Source: FCB group bacterium (GTDB lineage: Bacteria; Fidelibacterota; Marinisomatia; SCGC-AAA003-L08; JACNLC01). Taken from it: a stretch of DNA of 40,897 nucleotides. The translations under genes were made by a program, and so were the position numbers. The notes beneath the pieces are model-generated. The model saw only the letters and a program-made list of their open reading frames with translations. It ran no database searches and was not told the origin of the DNA. The DNA lies in assembly GCA_013152375.1 (NCBI GenBank), contig JAADGM010000038.1, forward strand, positions 1 to 40,897, read 5' to 3'. Each line of letters opens with the position of its first letter. Within the stretch, counting starts at the first letter, position 1. Positions 17,535-27,174 of this stretch are shown in pieces.

Positions 17535-18590
17535 ATGAGGACTATAAAAATTGGTGACAGAATTATTGGCGACGATCATCCGGCACTGGTAATTGCTGAA
17601 ATTGGCATCAATCACCAGGGCGATATTGAAATTGCAAAACAGTTGATCCAGCAGGCCCAGATCTGCGGGGCTGATGCAGTCAAATTTCAGAAAAGAACCA
17701 TCTCCCGAATTCTCACCCGGGCAGGTCTCGATGCGCTCTACGATAACCCGAATAGTTTTGGCAGGACCTATGAAGAACACAAAATCGCTCTGGAACTCTC
17801 AGAACGGGATTATGCTGAACTTCAGCAGCTGGCAAATGATTTGGGGCTGATGTTCATAGCCTCAGGCTGGGATGAGCAAAGCATAGACTTCCTGGATGAA
17901 TTAGGGGTCCCTTTTTTCAAGATGGCTTCGGCGGACCTGACGAATCATCCTCTGCTTGAATACACTGCAAAGAAGGGAAAAGCCATGGTCCTGTCAACCG
18001 GCATGGCGGACCTGACGATGGTGAGAGAGGCCTATGCCTTAGTGAGTGAATACAGTGATCAAATTGCCATTTTGCAATGTACTTCAACCTATCCTTCTTC
18101 TTTTGAGGAAATAAACCTGAACGTTATTAAGACCTATCTTGAAGAATTCCCCAATGCAGTCATCGGGTACTCCGGCCATGAGCTGGGGATTGCCATTCCG
18201 CCGGTGGCCGTTGCACTGGGAGCCCGCATCATCGAGCGGCATTTTACGCTGGACAGAACCATGAAAGGAGGGGACCACGCGGCCTCTCTGGAACCGCCCG
18301 GATTTTCAAAAATGGTCCGGGACATCCACCATGTTGAGCTGGCAATGGGAGTGGGTGACAAGCAGGTTCAGGAATCTGAAAAACCTATTTTCGTAAAACT
18401 GGCAAAGAGCCTTGTGTCACTGGTGGAAATAAAAAAAGGGGAAATAATTACACGGGAAATGTTGACGACCAAAGGACCGGGTACGGGCATCTCTCCCGTG
18501 AAGATGGATCTTGTTGTGGGCAAAAAAGCCCTAAAAAATGTCCCGGCAGATACTGTTCTGAAAAATGATGACATCGACTGGGCATCTTAA
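17535..18590 (+). CDS. neuB: Sialic acid/nonulosonic acid synthase (NeuB/NANS family) with C-terminal SAF domain
   Basis: 351 aa; IAEIGINHQGDIEIAKQLI, VKFQKRTI, FIASGWDEQSIDFLDELGVPFFKMASADLTN, LQCTSTYPSS, AVIGYSGHELGIAIPPVAVALGARIIERHFTLDRTMKGGDHAASLEP, C-terminal SAF region. Confidence 0.92.
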   Translation: MRTIKIGDRIIGDDHPALVIAEIGINHQGDIEIAKQLIQQAQICGADAVKFQKRTISRILTRAGLDALYDNPNSFGRTYEEHKIALELSERDYAELQQLANDLGLMFIASGWDEQSIDFLDELGVPFFKMASADLTNHPLLEYTAKKGKAMVLSTGMADLTMVREAYALVSEYSDQIAILQCTSTYPSSFEEINLNVIKTYLEEFPNAVIGYSGHELGIAIPPVAVALGARIIERHFTLDRTMKGGDHAASLEPPGFSKMVRDIHHVELAMGVGDKQVQESEKPIFVKLAKSLVSLVEIKKGEIITREMLTTKGPGTGISPVKMDLVVGKKALKNVPADTVLKNDDIDWAS

Positions 18591-18606
18591 CCCGGAGGCC
18601 AATTAA

Positions 18607-19122
18607 ATGTCAAAATCAACCCAGGAGAAACCCTCTTCCAGATTAGCCTCAACCATTAAACTGGTCGGTACGGATATCGATGGCGTCTGGACGGATGCAA
18701 AAATGTACTATACCGCCGACGGAGATTTTATGAAGGCCTTCTCAACCTATGACGGAGCGGGAGTTCAACTTCTCAGGGACAACGGAATTGAGGTTGTCAT
18801 CCTCACAGGAGAAAACTCTCCCATTGTCAGCAGAAGGGCGGAAAAGCTCGGGATCACCAGAGTTTGGCTGGGCGAAAAACAAAAGCTGAAGCGGATGCGT
18901 TATATCTGCCAGCAAATGAATATCGGGATGGATGAAGTCGCTTACATAGGTGATGATATCAATGACCTTGCCCTGCTGAAAGAGGTGGGGTTTTCTGCGC
19001 TGCCCCCCAACAGTCCTATTCAACATCGGTTTACACCGGATTATGTGACCCTGAGACGAGGGGGTGAGGGAGCCTTCAGAGATTTTGTTGAAGAAATTCT
19101 TAGTTCCACTTTTAAAAGCTGA
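18607..19122 (+). CDS. KdsC-like HAD phosphatase (Kdo-8-P or nonulosonate-9-P phosphatase type)
   Basis: 171 aa; LVGTDIDGVWTDAKMYY (DxDGV nucleophile motif), VILTGENSPIVSRRAEKLGI, YIGDDINDLALLKEVGFSALPPNS. Confidence 0.88.
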   Translation: MSKSTQEKPSSRLASTIKLVGTDIDGVWTDAKMYYTADGDFMKAFSTYDGAGVQLLRDNGIEVVILTGENSPIVSRRAEKLGITRVWLGEKQKLKRMRYICQQMNIGMDEVAYIGDDINDLALLKEVGFSALPPNSPIQHRFTPDYVTLRRGGEGAFRDFVEEILSSTFKS

Positions 19123-19148
19123 CTCTGTCAGGGTGACCGGTATCATCA

Positions 19149-20426
19149 ATGCTTTTCTATATTTTTTATACATTTCTGTCCCCGGTTTTTGCCATCCTGC
19201 TGGTAGTATCAGCACTGTTTAATCGGAAAATTCGTCTTCACCTGTGGCACCAGTCCGCAACTTTAGCAAGGGCTGCAGCCGTAGTCAGAAAAAACCGGAA
19301 TAAAAAACAGGTCGTGATTTTTCATGCGGCCTCAGCCGGGGAATTTGAGCAGCTCAAACCCATTCTTGAAGCGTTGGATCGGGGGAAATATCTGCTCGTA
19401 CAGACCTTTTTTTCACCGACAATCTATCAAAAAGCGTCCGGATCAAAATTATTCGACGTCTGTCTTTATCATCCCTTCGATCTGCCCTGGTCTGCTGCAA
19501 GGTTTTTTCGACTGTTAAAACCGGACTATTATATTCTCACCCGTCATGATATCTGGCCTCATCATGTGCATCAGGCGAAGAAAAGGGGCATCAAGACTGT
19601 ACTGATCAATGCGAATCTGCATCTTAAATCCGCCCGTCTGCACCCCCTCCTGCTGTCCCTTAACCGTTGGCTTTTTCATCATTTTGACCTCATCACAACC
19701 GGCTCACAAAGACTTCGGGAGAATCTTTCCGGGCTATGTTCGACAGAAAAGGTTTTCGTGACGGGCGATACGCGATTTGACCAGGTGATCCGCCGCGCAG
19801 AAGCACAGCAGGATAAATTGCTGTCCGAAAATTTTATTTCAAAGAATAATATGATCTTTGGGAGTATAATTACATCTGACCATCCTTTGATTTTTGGAGC
19901 GCTTAGCGTCTTTTATCCCGACGGGTCAAAAACACTCATTGAACGGGAGCAACGTCTTATTCTGGTTCCTCACGAGGTCGATGAATCTACGCTGCTCGTC
20001 ATAGAAGCAAAACTAAAGGAACTGAAGTTCACCCCTCGGCGTTACAGCAAACTCATGAAAACAACAGATACACATGTACTTCTCGTTGACGAAACCGGTA
20101 TCCTGCCCGACCTTTACCGCTATGCATCGCTGGCCTATATCGGTGCCGGATTCGGTGCCGGCGTCCATTCGGTACTGGAGCCGGCAGTTTATGGAACCGT
20201 TGTCTCCTTCGGTCCCAATATCCACATACTGGATGAAGCAATTTCGATGTTCGAGTTGGGAATCGGCAGGATGGTGTACACGGCCGAAGATCTTGCAGAC
20301 TTTATGCATCTTTTGACAGATAAAGAAAAACAAAAGGAATTATCTGAGCAAACTCGTAAGTTTGTACTGGACAACAGTGGTGTCACTTCCCATCTGATCA
20401 ATCTTATTTTTGGAGCATCAGTCTGA
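19149..20426 (+). CDS. waaA: 3-deoxy-D-manno-octulosonic acid (Kdo) transferase family protein
   Basis: 425 aa; N-terminal TM anchor, HAASAGEFEQLKPILEAL, LLVQTFFSPTIYQKA, LTRHDIWPHHVHQAKKRGIKTVLINANL, FGSIITSDHPLIF, YIGAGFGAGVHSVLEPAVYGTVVSFGPN. Confidence 0.9.
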   Translation: MLFYIFYTFLSPVFAILLVVSALFNRKIRLHLWHQSATLARAAAVVRKNRNKKQVVIFHAASAGEFEQLKPILEALDRGKYLLVQTFFSPTIYQKASGSKLFDVCLYHPFDLPWSAARFFRLLKPDYYILTRHDIWPHHVHQAKKRGIKTVLINANLHLKSARLHPLLLSLNRWLFHHFDLITTGSQRLRENLSGLCSTEKVFVTGDTRFDQVIRRAEAQQDKLLSENFISKNNMIFGSIITSDHPLIFGALSVFYPDGSKTLIEREQRLILVPHEVDESTLLVIEAKLKELKFTPRRYSKLMKTTDTHVLLVDETGILPDLYRYASLAYIGAGFGAGVHSVLEPAVYGTVVSFGPNIHILDEAISMFELGIGRMVYTAEDLADFMHLLTDKEKQKELSEQTRKFVLDNSGVTSHLINLIFGASV

Positions 20427-21208
20427 TGCGTTTCAGCGGGATTTTACTATTCAGCCTGCTTACCAACCTGACAGCGATCTTTGGTCAACAGGATTCCACC
20501 TATACGAGTGAAAAACTGCTGTTTTCAGCAGGATTTCGCTGGTTCTCTGCCGGTGAAGCATCTATGATAATGAAGAAAGATACACTCGGTGGGGAAGTTG
20601 TTTTACAGATGATATCTGAAACGCGTTCAAATTCACTGCTTGACCGCTTTTACCGTGTCAGAGATAAGATCAGCGTCTGGATCGATCCGCGTGATTACAG
20701 TCTGCTGAAAATGGTGAAGAATATTCATGAGGGAAAATACAGACGTAAACATACGGCGGTCATTGACACGCTGAATAACCTGGCAGTTTCTGAAAAAGGA
20801 AGCGTAGCTTTTAAAGGCCGGTTATACGATCCCTTCACCATCATTTATGCCCTGCGGAATGAAAACCTGCTGGTAGGGAAGACGTTTCACTATTCTTCTT
20901 ATGATAATGGTAAGGTGAAAGAGATCTATGTAGTGGTGTCGGAAAAACAACGCATGGCCGTCCCCGCCGGGATTTACAATTGTTTTGTTATTTACCCTGC
21001 CTCGGAAAACGGGAAACCACTGTTAAAAAACAAGGGACAGATGAAAGTCTGGATTTCAGACGATCAAAGCAAACTGCCCATCAGGATTGAACAGAAAACG
21101 AGCGTCGGCTCCATGTTGCTGGAATTAAAAGAAGTGGTTTATACGACCTTAAAAGAGCCGGGATATATCATTGAACATGACCAGGAAGAACAGGGCGAGG
21201 AGGAATAA
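20426..21208 (+). CDS. DUF3108-like periplasmic protein
   Basis: 260 aa; signal peptide, EKLLFSAGFRWFSAGEASMIMKKD, YRVRDKISVWIDPRDYSLLKMVKNIHEGKYRR; TGATG overlap with waaA; C-terminal acidic tail. Confidence 0.72.
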   Translation: MRFSGILLFSLLTNLTAIFGQQDSTYTSEKLLFSAGFRWFSAGEASMIMKKDTLGGEVVLQMISETRSNSLLDRFYRVRDKISVWIDPRDYSLLKMVKNIHEGKYRRKHTAVIDTLNNLAVSEKGSVAFKGRLYDPFTIIYALRNENLLVGKTFHYSSYDNGKVKEIYVVVSEKQRMAVPAGIYNCFVIYPASENGKPLLKNKGQMKVWISDDQSKLPIRIEQKTSVGSMLLELKEVVYTTLKEPGYIIEHDQEEQGEEE

Positions 21209-22213
21209 CATCCCCGCCTGAAGGATGCCCAATTTGACCTTTGTCGATAATTTTCTCCTGATCACCGCCTCAATCACCGAAACGATAATATGACCGCCAT
21301 CCAGCCCCGGGATGGGCAGTATATTCAACAAAGCCAGATTAACACTGATAATCGCCATAAAGTTAAATAATGCTATGAGCCCCGCGCGTGCCGATTCTCC
21401 GGCCATTTTGGCGATCATGACGGGTCCGCCGATTTCACTCAGCTCCGCCTTTCCGGTAAAGATCATTTTAACGGAACTGAAGGTGATCCGCAACCAGTAA
21501 CCGGTCCGCGAAAACCCCTCAATGATGGATTCTCCAAAAGTAGCGGAATGAACGATGATATTCGGGCCGATACCAATCATTCCAAGTTCCTGAATTTCAC
21601 CGTCCACCGGCATTTTGTTGGCGACCGTCAAAACAGAATCACTGTGGTCAAGGTCATTCCGACGCCAGGTTAGTTTGATGAGGACGCGGGGCAATTGATG
21701 AACAATTCTTGTCATATCCTCCCAGGTATTGACTGCTTCATCGTTGATGGCAAGGATTTGGTCACCCTCTTTTAATCCCAGACTGTCGGCTGGATAATCG
21801 GGAATAACTGAGCCGACGATCGGCCGGTCATCGGCAACGCCAATTCCCATCTTGAAGGTGATGATCGTGAAAATCACAACCGCCAGGATGAGATTCATCA
21901 GCACACCTGCAGAAGCGAAAAAGATCTGCTGGAAAAAGTTCTTTGATTGATATTCATAGTCCGCATTTTCCGTAGATGCATCCATGCTTTCGTCGATAAT
22001 GCCAGACACTTTCACATAGCCTCCAAGGGGAAATAGACCAATTCCGTATTCGGTTTCGCCGATCTGTTTTTTAATCCCCAGGCCAAACAGATTAAAGCCC
22101 ATATAGAATTTTTCAACCTTCATACCGACGGATTTAGCGGCAATAAAATGTCCGAATTCATGTACGAAAACCAGTACCCCCAGCAGGAAAATAAATGAAA
22201 AAAGTGTGACCAA
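21149..22213 (-). CDS. rseP: Site-2 protease RseP family with PDZ domain
   Basis: 354 aa; HEFGHFIAAKSVGMKVEKFYMGF zinc motif, FPLGGYVKVSG, PDZ region, NLALLNILPIPGLDGGHI. Confidence 0.95.
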   Translation of the reverse strand: MVTLFSFIFLLGVLVFVHEFGHFIAAKSVGMKVEKFYMGFNLFGLGIKKQIGETEYGIGLFPLGGYVKVSGIIDESMDASTENADYEYQSKNFFQQIFFASAGVLMNLILAVVIFTIITFKMGIGVADDRPIVGSVIPDYPADSLGLKEGDQILAINDEAVNTWEDMTRIVHQLPRVLIKLTWRRNDLDHSDSVLTVANKMPVDGEIQELGMIGIGPNIIVHSATFGESIIEGFSRTGYWLRITFSSVKMIFTGKAELSEIGGPVMIAKMAGESARAGLIALFNFMAIISVNLALLNILPIPGLDGGHIIVSVIEAVIRRKLSTKVKLGILQAGMLFLLALFFLVMFNDISRLF

Positions 22214-22216
22214 AAT

Positions 22217-23368
22217 TTATCCTTTTATTAGTTTTTGAACTTTCTTATATGCCCACTCTGCAGCCAGATCAATATCTTCAAGGGAGGGGTTCATGACGGT
22301 TTCATGCCGGTCGATGACACTTTCAATGATTTCAGGAATACCTGTAAATCCGATTTTATCCTCCAGAAATGCCGTGACGGCAAGATCGTTGGCAACATTC
22401 AGCACTGCCGGAAGGGTCCCTCCGGTCTGCAGGGCATCATAGGCCAGGCGAATGCAGGGGAATTTCTTCAGATCCGGCTCTTCAAACTGCAGGGAACCGA
22501 TCTTCACAAAATCGATACGTTCCCAATCTGCCGGAAGATGATCCGGGTATGCAAGGGCGTACTGAATGGGGATTTTCATGTCAGGAACCCCCAGCTGAGC
22601 CTTCACCGAGCCGTCTGCAAACTCCACCATGGAATGAATAACAGATTGGGGATGAACGACGATATCGATCCGGTCAGCAGGCAATCCGAAGAGCCAATGA
22701 GCTTCAATTACTTCGAGTCCCTTGTTCATCATCGTGGCGGAATCAATAGTGATCTTGGCGCCCATATTCCAGTTGGGATGTTGGAGGGCCCGGGCTTTAG
22801 TAATGCTGCTGAAAGCGGATAATGGCAGCGTTCTGAAAGGACCCCCGGATCCGGTAAGGATCAGTCGTCGAATTTGTGAACTCTTTTCACCCCGCAGACA
22901 CTGCCAGATTGCACTGTGCTCGCTGTCAATGGGGAAAAGTTCAACATCATGCTGCGCCATCAGATCCTGAATTACCGCACCGGCCATAACGAGGCTCTCT
23001 TTATTGGACAGCGCAACATTCACACCCGCTGTTACGGCGTTAATCGTGGGCTGCATTCCGGCTGCTCCCACCAACCCGTTGACGAGCAGGTCGATATCAT
23101 CTCTGCCCGCCAGGTCCAGCAGGCCCTGACGGCCGGTGAGAATTTCGATTTTCTTATTTGAAAGCAGAGCGTATAGATCGTCCTTCAGTTCAGATTCCAG
23201 AATGCAGATGGTTTTGGCATTAAAGGCTGCAGCCTGCCTGGCAAGCAGTTCAATATTTCTCCGGGCACTGAGACCTACGACAGAGAATTCATCCTGAAAC
23301 CGTTTTACGACTTCGAGAGACTGGGTCCCAATGGACCCGGTTGAACCCAGAATTGTCAGCTTTTTCAT
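22217..23368 (-). CDS. dxr: 1-deoxy-D-xylulose 5-phosphate reductoisomerase
   Basis: 383 aa; LTILGSTGSIGTQSLEVV, ALSNKESLVMAG, PIDSEHSAIWQCLRG, LTGSGGPFR, NWNMGAKITIDSATMMNKGLEVIEAHWLF. Confidence 0.97.
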   Translation of the reverse strand: MKKLTILGSTGSIGTQSLEVVKRFQDEFSVVGLSARRNIELLARQAAAFNAKTICILESELKDDLYALLSNKKIEILTGRQGLLDLAGRDDIDLLVNGLVGAAGMQPTINAVTAGVNVALSNKESLVMAGAVIQDLMAQHDVELFPIDSEHSAIWQCLRGEKSSQIRRLILTGSGGPFRTLPLSAFSSITKARALQHPNWNMGAKITIDSATMMNKGLEVIEAHWLFGLPADRIDIVVHPQSVIHSMVEFADGSVKAQLGVPDMKIPIQYALAYPDHLPADWERIDFVKIGSLQFEEPDLKKFPCIRLAYDALQTGGTLPAVLNVANDLAVTAFLEDKIGFTGIPEIIESVIDRHETVMNPSLEDIDLAAEWAYKKVQKLIKG

Positions 23369-23985
23369 AAGGCGGCTGACAGTATCATGAGCGGGTGCAG
23401 GCGAGTATTAAGATTCGTTGGAATATCCGTACCCACTTGAAGGAAAACCCCCCGGGCCAGTTTTTTCATCAGATAAATATGAAATTGATTGACCTGCCAA
23501 TTTGTATCGAAAAGTCTCTGCCAGTCAAATTTGATATCATAATGTTTTGCCGGGATACTGCCGGAAATCTGCAGATTAAAATAGCGGTAATCCCCTGAAT
23601 CTCCAAACCTCATACGGTGCATCCCGAACCCGAGGGTAGTTGAATATTGTTTGAGGAGTATATTTTCAGGAAGATAGGACAATCCCGTATTGAGATAAAG
23701 AACCAAATCACCGGTGCTGCTGAAAGGCTGCAAAGCTCCAAAGATCCCGAGATTGGGGGACACCCAGTACGTGCCTGCCAGCCCGGGTTGAGCAGCCCTG
23801 GAATGTGAAAAAACAGAAAAGCTCAATTCAGAAAATTCTTGGGGAGTATCAACGAGAATACTGTAGGACTCGGCAATTCTGGCCTCGTGGCCGCTACCGG
23901 CGGGCAGGAATGAAATCAGACAGATGAATACACTCCAGGCTGCGGTTCCCCTAAGATCAGATAATTCCACGATCACTTTTTTCAA
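23365..23985 (-). CDS. Uncharacterised exported, probably beta-sheet-rich protein
   Basis: 206 aa; N-terminal signal-like segment (AAWSVFICLISFLPAGSG), alternating-pattern strands; overlaps lpxA by 29 bp and dxr by 4 bp, consistent with a coupled operon. Confidence 0.6.
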   Translation of the reverse strand: MKKVIVELSDLRGTAAWSVFICLISFLPAGSGHEARIAESYSILVDTPQEFSELSFSVFSHSRAAQPGLAGTYWVSPNLGIFGALQPFSSTGDLVLYLNTGLSYLPENILLKQYSTTLGFGMHRMRFGDSGDYRYFNLQISGSIPAKHYDIKFDWQRLFDTNWQVNQFHIYLMKKLARGVFLQVGTDIPTNLNTRLHPLMILSAAL

Positions 23986-24724
23986 TGAAAGTGATAATCT
24001 TGATGAGTTCGGGAGTCATTTCCATTTCAGCCCGGATCTCCTTCAGTGCCTGGGTAACATTGAGATCTGATCTGTAGATACGGGCATAGGCCCTCTTGAT
24101 CTGAGTACGCGTATCCTTGTCAAAACCCCTTCGCCGGAGACCAATGGCATTGATCCCTGCATATTCCATGGGTTCTCCTGATGCCAGAATGTAAGGGGGT
24201 ATATCCTGTACGACTCTGTAGGCTCCCCCCACGAAGGCATGCTCTCCGATCCTGCAAAATTGATGTACGGGCGTGTGGCCGCCGATAGAAACATGATAGC
24301 CGATTTCAACATGTCCTCCCAGGGAAATGCCGTTTGCCAGAATAACTTTATCATCAATGTCACAGTCATGTCCCACATGGACATACGCCATGATGAGGCA
24401 ATCCTTACCGATAGTTGTTTTGCCCCGGGCGTTCGTACCGCGGTTTAATGTGCAGTATTCCCGCAATGTTGTGTTGTCTCCAATTTCCAGGGTAGTCATC
24501 TCTCCGCCAAACTTCAGATCCTGGGGGATCTCACCCAGAATGGCCCCCTGAAAAACACGGCAATTATCGCCGAGGATCGTCCCTTCCTTGATCACAACGT
24601 GGGAGGCAATTTGGCAATTATCGCCGATTTTTGTATTTTTTTCAATGATTGTAAATGGTCCCACTGAGGTGCCGTGACCTAGTTTTGCGGAGGGATCAAT
24701 AATAGCCGTTGCGTGTATCAACAA
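23957..24724 (-). CDS. lpxA: UDP-N-acetylglucosamine O-acyltransferase
   Basis: 255 aa; left-handed beta-helix hexapeptides, IHATAIIDPSAKLGHGTSVGPF, GEIPQDLKFGGE, REYCTLNRGT, HVGHDCDI, GLRRRGF. Confidence 0.96.
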   Translation of the reverse strand: MLIHATAIIDPSAKLGHGTSVGPFTIIEKNTKIGDNCQIASHVVIKEGTILGDNCRVFQGAILGEIPQDLKFGGEMTTLEIGDNTTLREYCTLNRGTNARGKTTIGKDCLIMAYVHVGHDCDIDDKVILANGISLGGHVEIGYHVSIGGHTPVHQFCRIGEHAFVGGAYRVVQDIPPYILASGEPMEYAGINAIGLRRRGFDKDTRTQIKRAYARIYRSDLNVTQALKEIRAEMEMTPELIKIITFIEKSDRGII

Positions 24725-26143
24725 TTACTCTCTTTTATCAACAACCGAAGCCATCATCTCCGCCTCAGCCACGACCTGATCGTCAACGTAGGCTTTACCG
24801 GCAATGCGGCAGGTATTCATTCTGAACTTAAGGAGCTCGACTTCGAAATAAACCTGGTCACCGGGAATGATGGTCTTGCGAAAACGGGCATTCTTAATGG
24901 CAGTAAAATACATTAATTTCGTCTCCGGATTGGATATCGAATTCAGGATCAGAAAACCACCAGCCTGAGCCATTGCCTCGACAATCAGCACGCCGGGCAT
25001 TACCGGCTGGCCGGGGAAATGCCCCTGGAAAAAGGGCTCGTTAATGGTGACATTTTTCAAGGCATGAACAAGTTTTCCCGGTTCAACGTCCAGTACACGA
25101 TCGATCAGCAGAAAAGGATATCGGTGCGGCAGGATCTGCAGGATGGCATGGATGTCAAACTTGGCTTTTGTGTCCGCCTGGCGGCGTTTTTTGTCCAAAA
25201 TCTTTTTCTGATAAACTTTTTTTATATTCCTGACAAGTTCCACATTTGCCGCATGTCCGCTGCGGGCAGCGATCACATGTCCCCGGATGGGCATCCCCAG
25301 CAGGGCCAGATCACCGATGAGATCGAGCACTTTGTGTCGTACCGGTTCATTCGAAAATCGAAGTTTTACACCGTTGAGCATACCATTTTCGCCGGTGAAG
25401 ATATCCGATTTGATCTTGAACATTTTTCGGATGGTCTCAAGTTCATCTTCACGAACTTCCCGATCGAGAAAAACCAGGGCATTATCGATACCACCACCCT
25501 GTATGAGCCCCAGTTCCTTAAGCTCTTTTATTTCTGAAAAGAAGCAAAAAGTTCTTGCCGGAGCGATCATGTGGACGAAATCCTCTTCCAGAGAATATAT
25601 GGCCGTATATTGCGTTCCCAGTGATTTAAAGTGATAATCCGTCATAAACGTAATTCGGAAACGATCCGACGGAAGTACATGAATATCCACACCTCTTTCA
25701 GGTTCGCTGTAGGTGATGGTTCTGTCAATGATGAGTTCTTCACGGTGTGCGTTTTGTTCTTCAATTCCAGCTGCAATCAACAAATCCACAAAGGGTTTGG
25801 CGCTGCCGTCCATAACCGGCGGTTCTTTGTTGGTCATTTCGATGAGAACATTATCTATTTGCAATCCGCTAACGGCTGCAAGGACATGCTCAACGGTATG
25901 GATCCGATTGCCGTTTTGACCAATCGTTGTTCCTCTGGAAATGTCGATCACATGATCGATATCAGCCAGGATCTCCGGACAATCCGGAAGATCCTTACGT
26001 TCGAAGCGGATTCCCGTATTGGGTGCTGCGGGCTTAAAAATGATTGTGGATTCGACACCGGTGTGAAGTCCGACCCCGCTGATGCTCATCTCTTTACGGA
26101 TGGTCCTCTGATATTTGGAGTGTTGATAGGTCTTGTCCGACAC
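24725..26143 (-). CDS. lpxC/fabZ: Bifunctional LpxC deacetylase / FabZ hydroxyacyl-ACP dehydratase fusion
   Basis: 472 aa; LpxC part (residues about 1-310; [41 protein letters not shown]) and FabZ part (about 328-472; [41 protein letters not shown]). Confidence 0.97.
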   Translation of the reverse strand: MSDKTYQHSKYQRTIRKEMSISGVGLHTGVESTIIFKPAAPNTGIRFERKDLPDCPEILADIDHVIDISRGTTIGQNGNRIHTVEHVLAAVSGLQIDNVLIEMTNKEPPVMDGSAKPFVDLLIAAGIEEQNAHREELIIDRTITYSEPERGVDIHVLPSDRFRITFMTDYHFKSLGTQYTAIYSLEEDFVHMIAPARTFCFFSEIKELKELGLIQGGGIDNALVFLDREVREDELETIRKMFKIKSDIFTGENGMLNGVKLRFSNEPVRHKVLDLIGDLALLGMPIRGHVIAARSGHAANVELVRNIKKVYQKKILDKKRRQADTKAKFDIHAILQILPHRYPFLLIDRVLDVEPGKLVHALKNVTINEPFFQGHFPGQPVMPGVLIVEAMAQAGGFLILNSISNPETKLMYFTAIKNARFRKTIIPGDQVYFEVELLKFRMNTCRIAGKAYVDDQVVAEAEMMASVVDKRE

Positions 26144-26145
26144 CC

Positions 26146-27171
26146 TTACTCCTTTCCCGTACCTTTAATGATCTGTGCTTCCAGCGTGCGAATGCGTTTC
26201 ATGAGTTCCGGCAGGCGATTAATGATCACATCCTGCCTCAGCCGGGACTTGTGATCCCTTGCAGGAATACCGGAAACGAACGATCCCGGTTTCAGTGAAT
26301 TGAACACTGCAGTCTTCGAGGCAATAACACAGCGGTCGCCGATGGTAATATGATCCACAATCCCCACCTGTCCCGCTATGGTAACATAGTCACCGATCGT
26401 CGTACTTCCTGCAACTCCCAATTGAGCTGCGAAGAGGCAATGTTTACCAATACTCGCATTGTGCCCGATCTGTATCAGATTGTCCAGCTTTGTACCGTCT
26501 CCGATAATGGTATCTTTAAAAGTGCCTCTGTCGATTGTACAATTGGCTCCAATCCAGACATCGTTGCCGATTCTCACCGTGCCGATCTGTGGGATTTTCC
26601 GATGTTTACCCTCCACGGTTACCCAGCCAAATCCGTCCGCCCCGATGACCGTACCGGCATCAATCGTGACATTATTCCCCACGATCACTCCGTCGTACAG
26701 TGTGACATTGGCATGTATAGTAACGTTTTTCCCCAATATACATTTTGATCCCACATAGGAACCGGAACCGATATAACACCCATCACCTGCGATGACACCA
26801 TCAGCAACAACCGCCAAAGGAGCGATAGTCACATGGTCGCCCAGGGATGCTTTGCCGATGCTGGCTTTTTTATCCACGCCTGACGGATATTCAGGTCTTT
26901 CACTGAACATTTCCAGAACTCGGGCAAAACCGTAAACGGGATTTCCGACTTTTATAAGGGTCTTCCCGTTAGCAGGTAAATCAAAATCAGAATTGACGAT
27001 GACGACCGAAACCCTGGAGGTGTTGAAGTACCTGAAATAAGACGGGCCGGAAAGAAATGAAATTTTTCCATCTACGCCATTTTCGAGTTCACAGACGCCG
27101 TTGACCACAAGGTCCGGATCACCAACAATCTCTCCTTTGAGAGATTCCGCGATTTGTGAAACAGTTATCAA
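26146..27171 (-). CDS. lpxD: UDP-3-O-acylglucosamine N-acyltransferase
   Basis: 341 aa; hexapeptide repeats, [62 protein letters not shown]. Confidence 0.96.
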   Translation of the reverse strand: MITVSQIAESLKGEIVGDPDLVVNGVCELENGVDGKISFLSGPSYFRYFNTSRVSVVIVNSDFDLPANGKTLIKVGNPVYGFARVLEMFSERPEYPSGVDKKASIGKASLGDHVTIAPLAVVADGVIAGDGCYIGSGSYVGSKCILGKNVTIHANVTLYDGVIVGNNVTIDAGTVIGADGFGWVTVEGKHRKIPQIGTVRIGNDVWIGANCTIDRGTFKDTIIGDGTKLDNLIQIGHNASIGKHCLFAAQLGVAGSTTIGDYVTIAGQVGIVDHITIGDRCVIASKTAVFNSLKPGSFVSGIPARDHKSRLRQDVIINRLPELMKRIRTLEAQIIKGTGKE

Positions 27172-27174
27172 TCT

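Noticed and set aside
25019-26254. Large + strand ORFs (172 and 207 aa) opposite lpxC/fabZ
   Set aside because: Fully antisense to a strongly conserved gene; no family signature seen.
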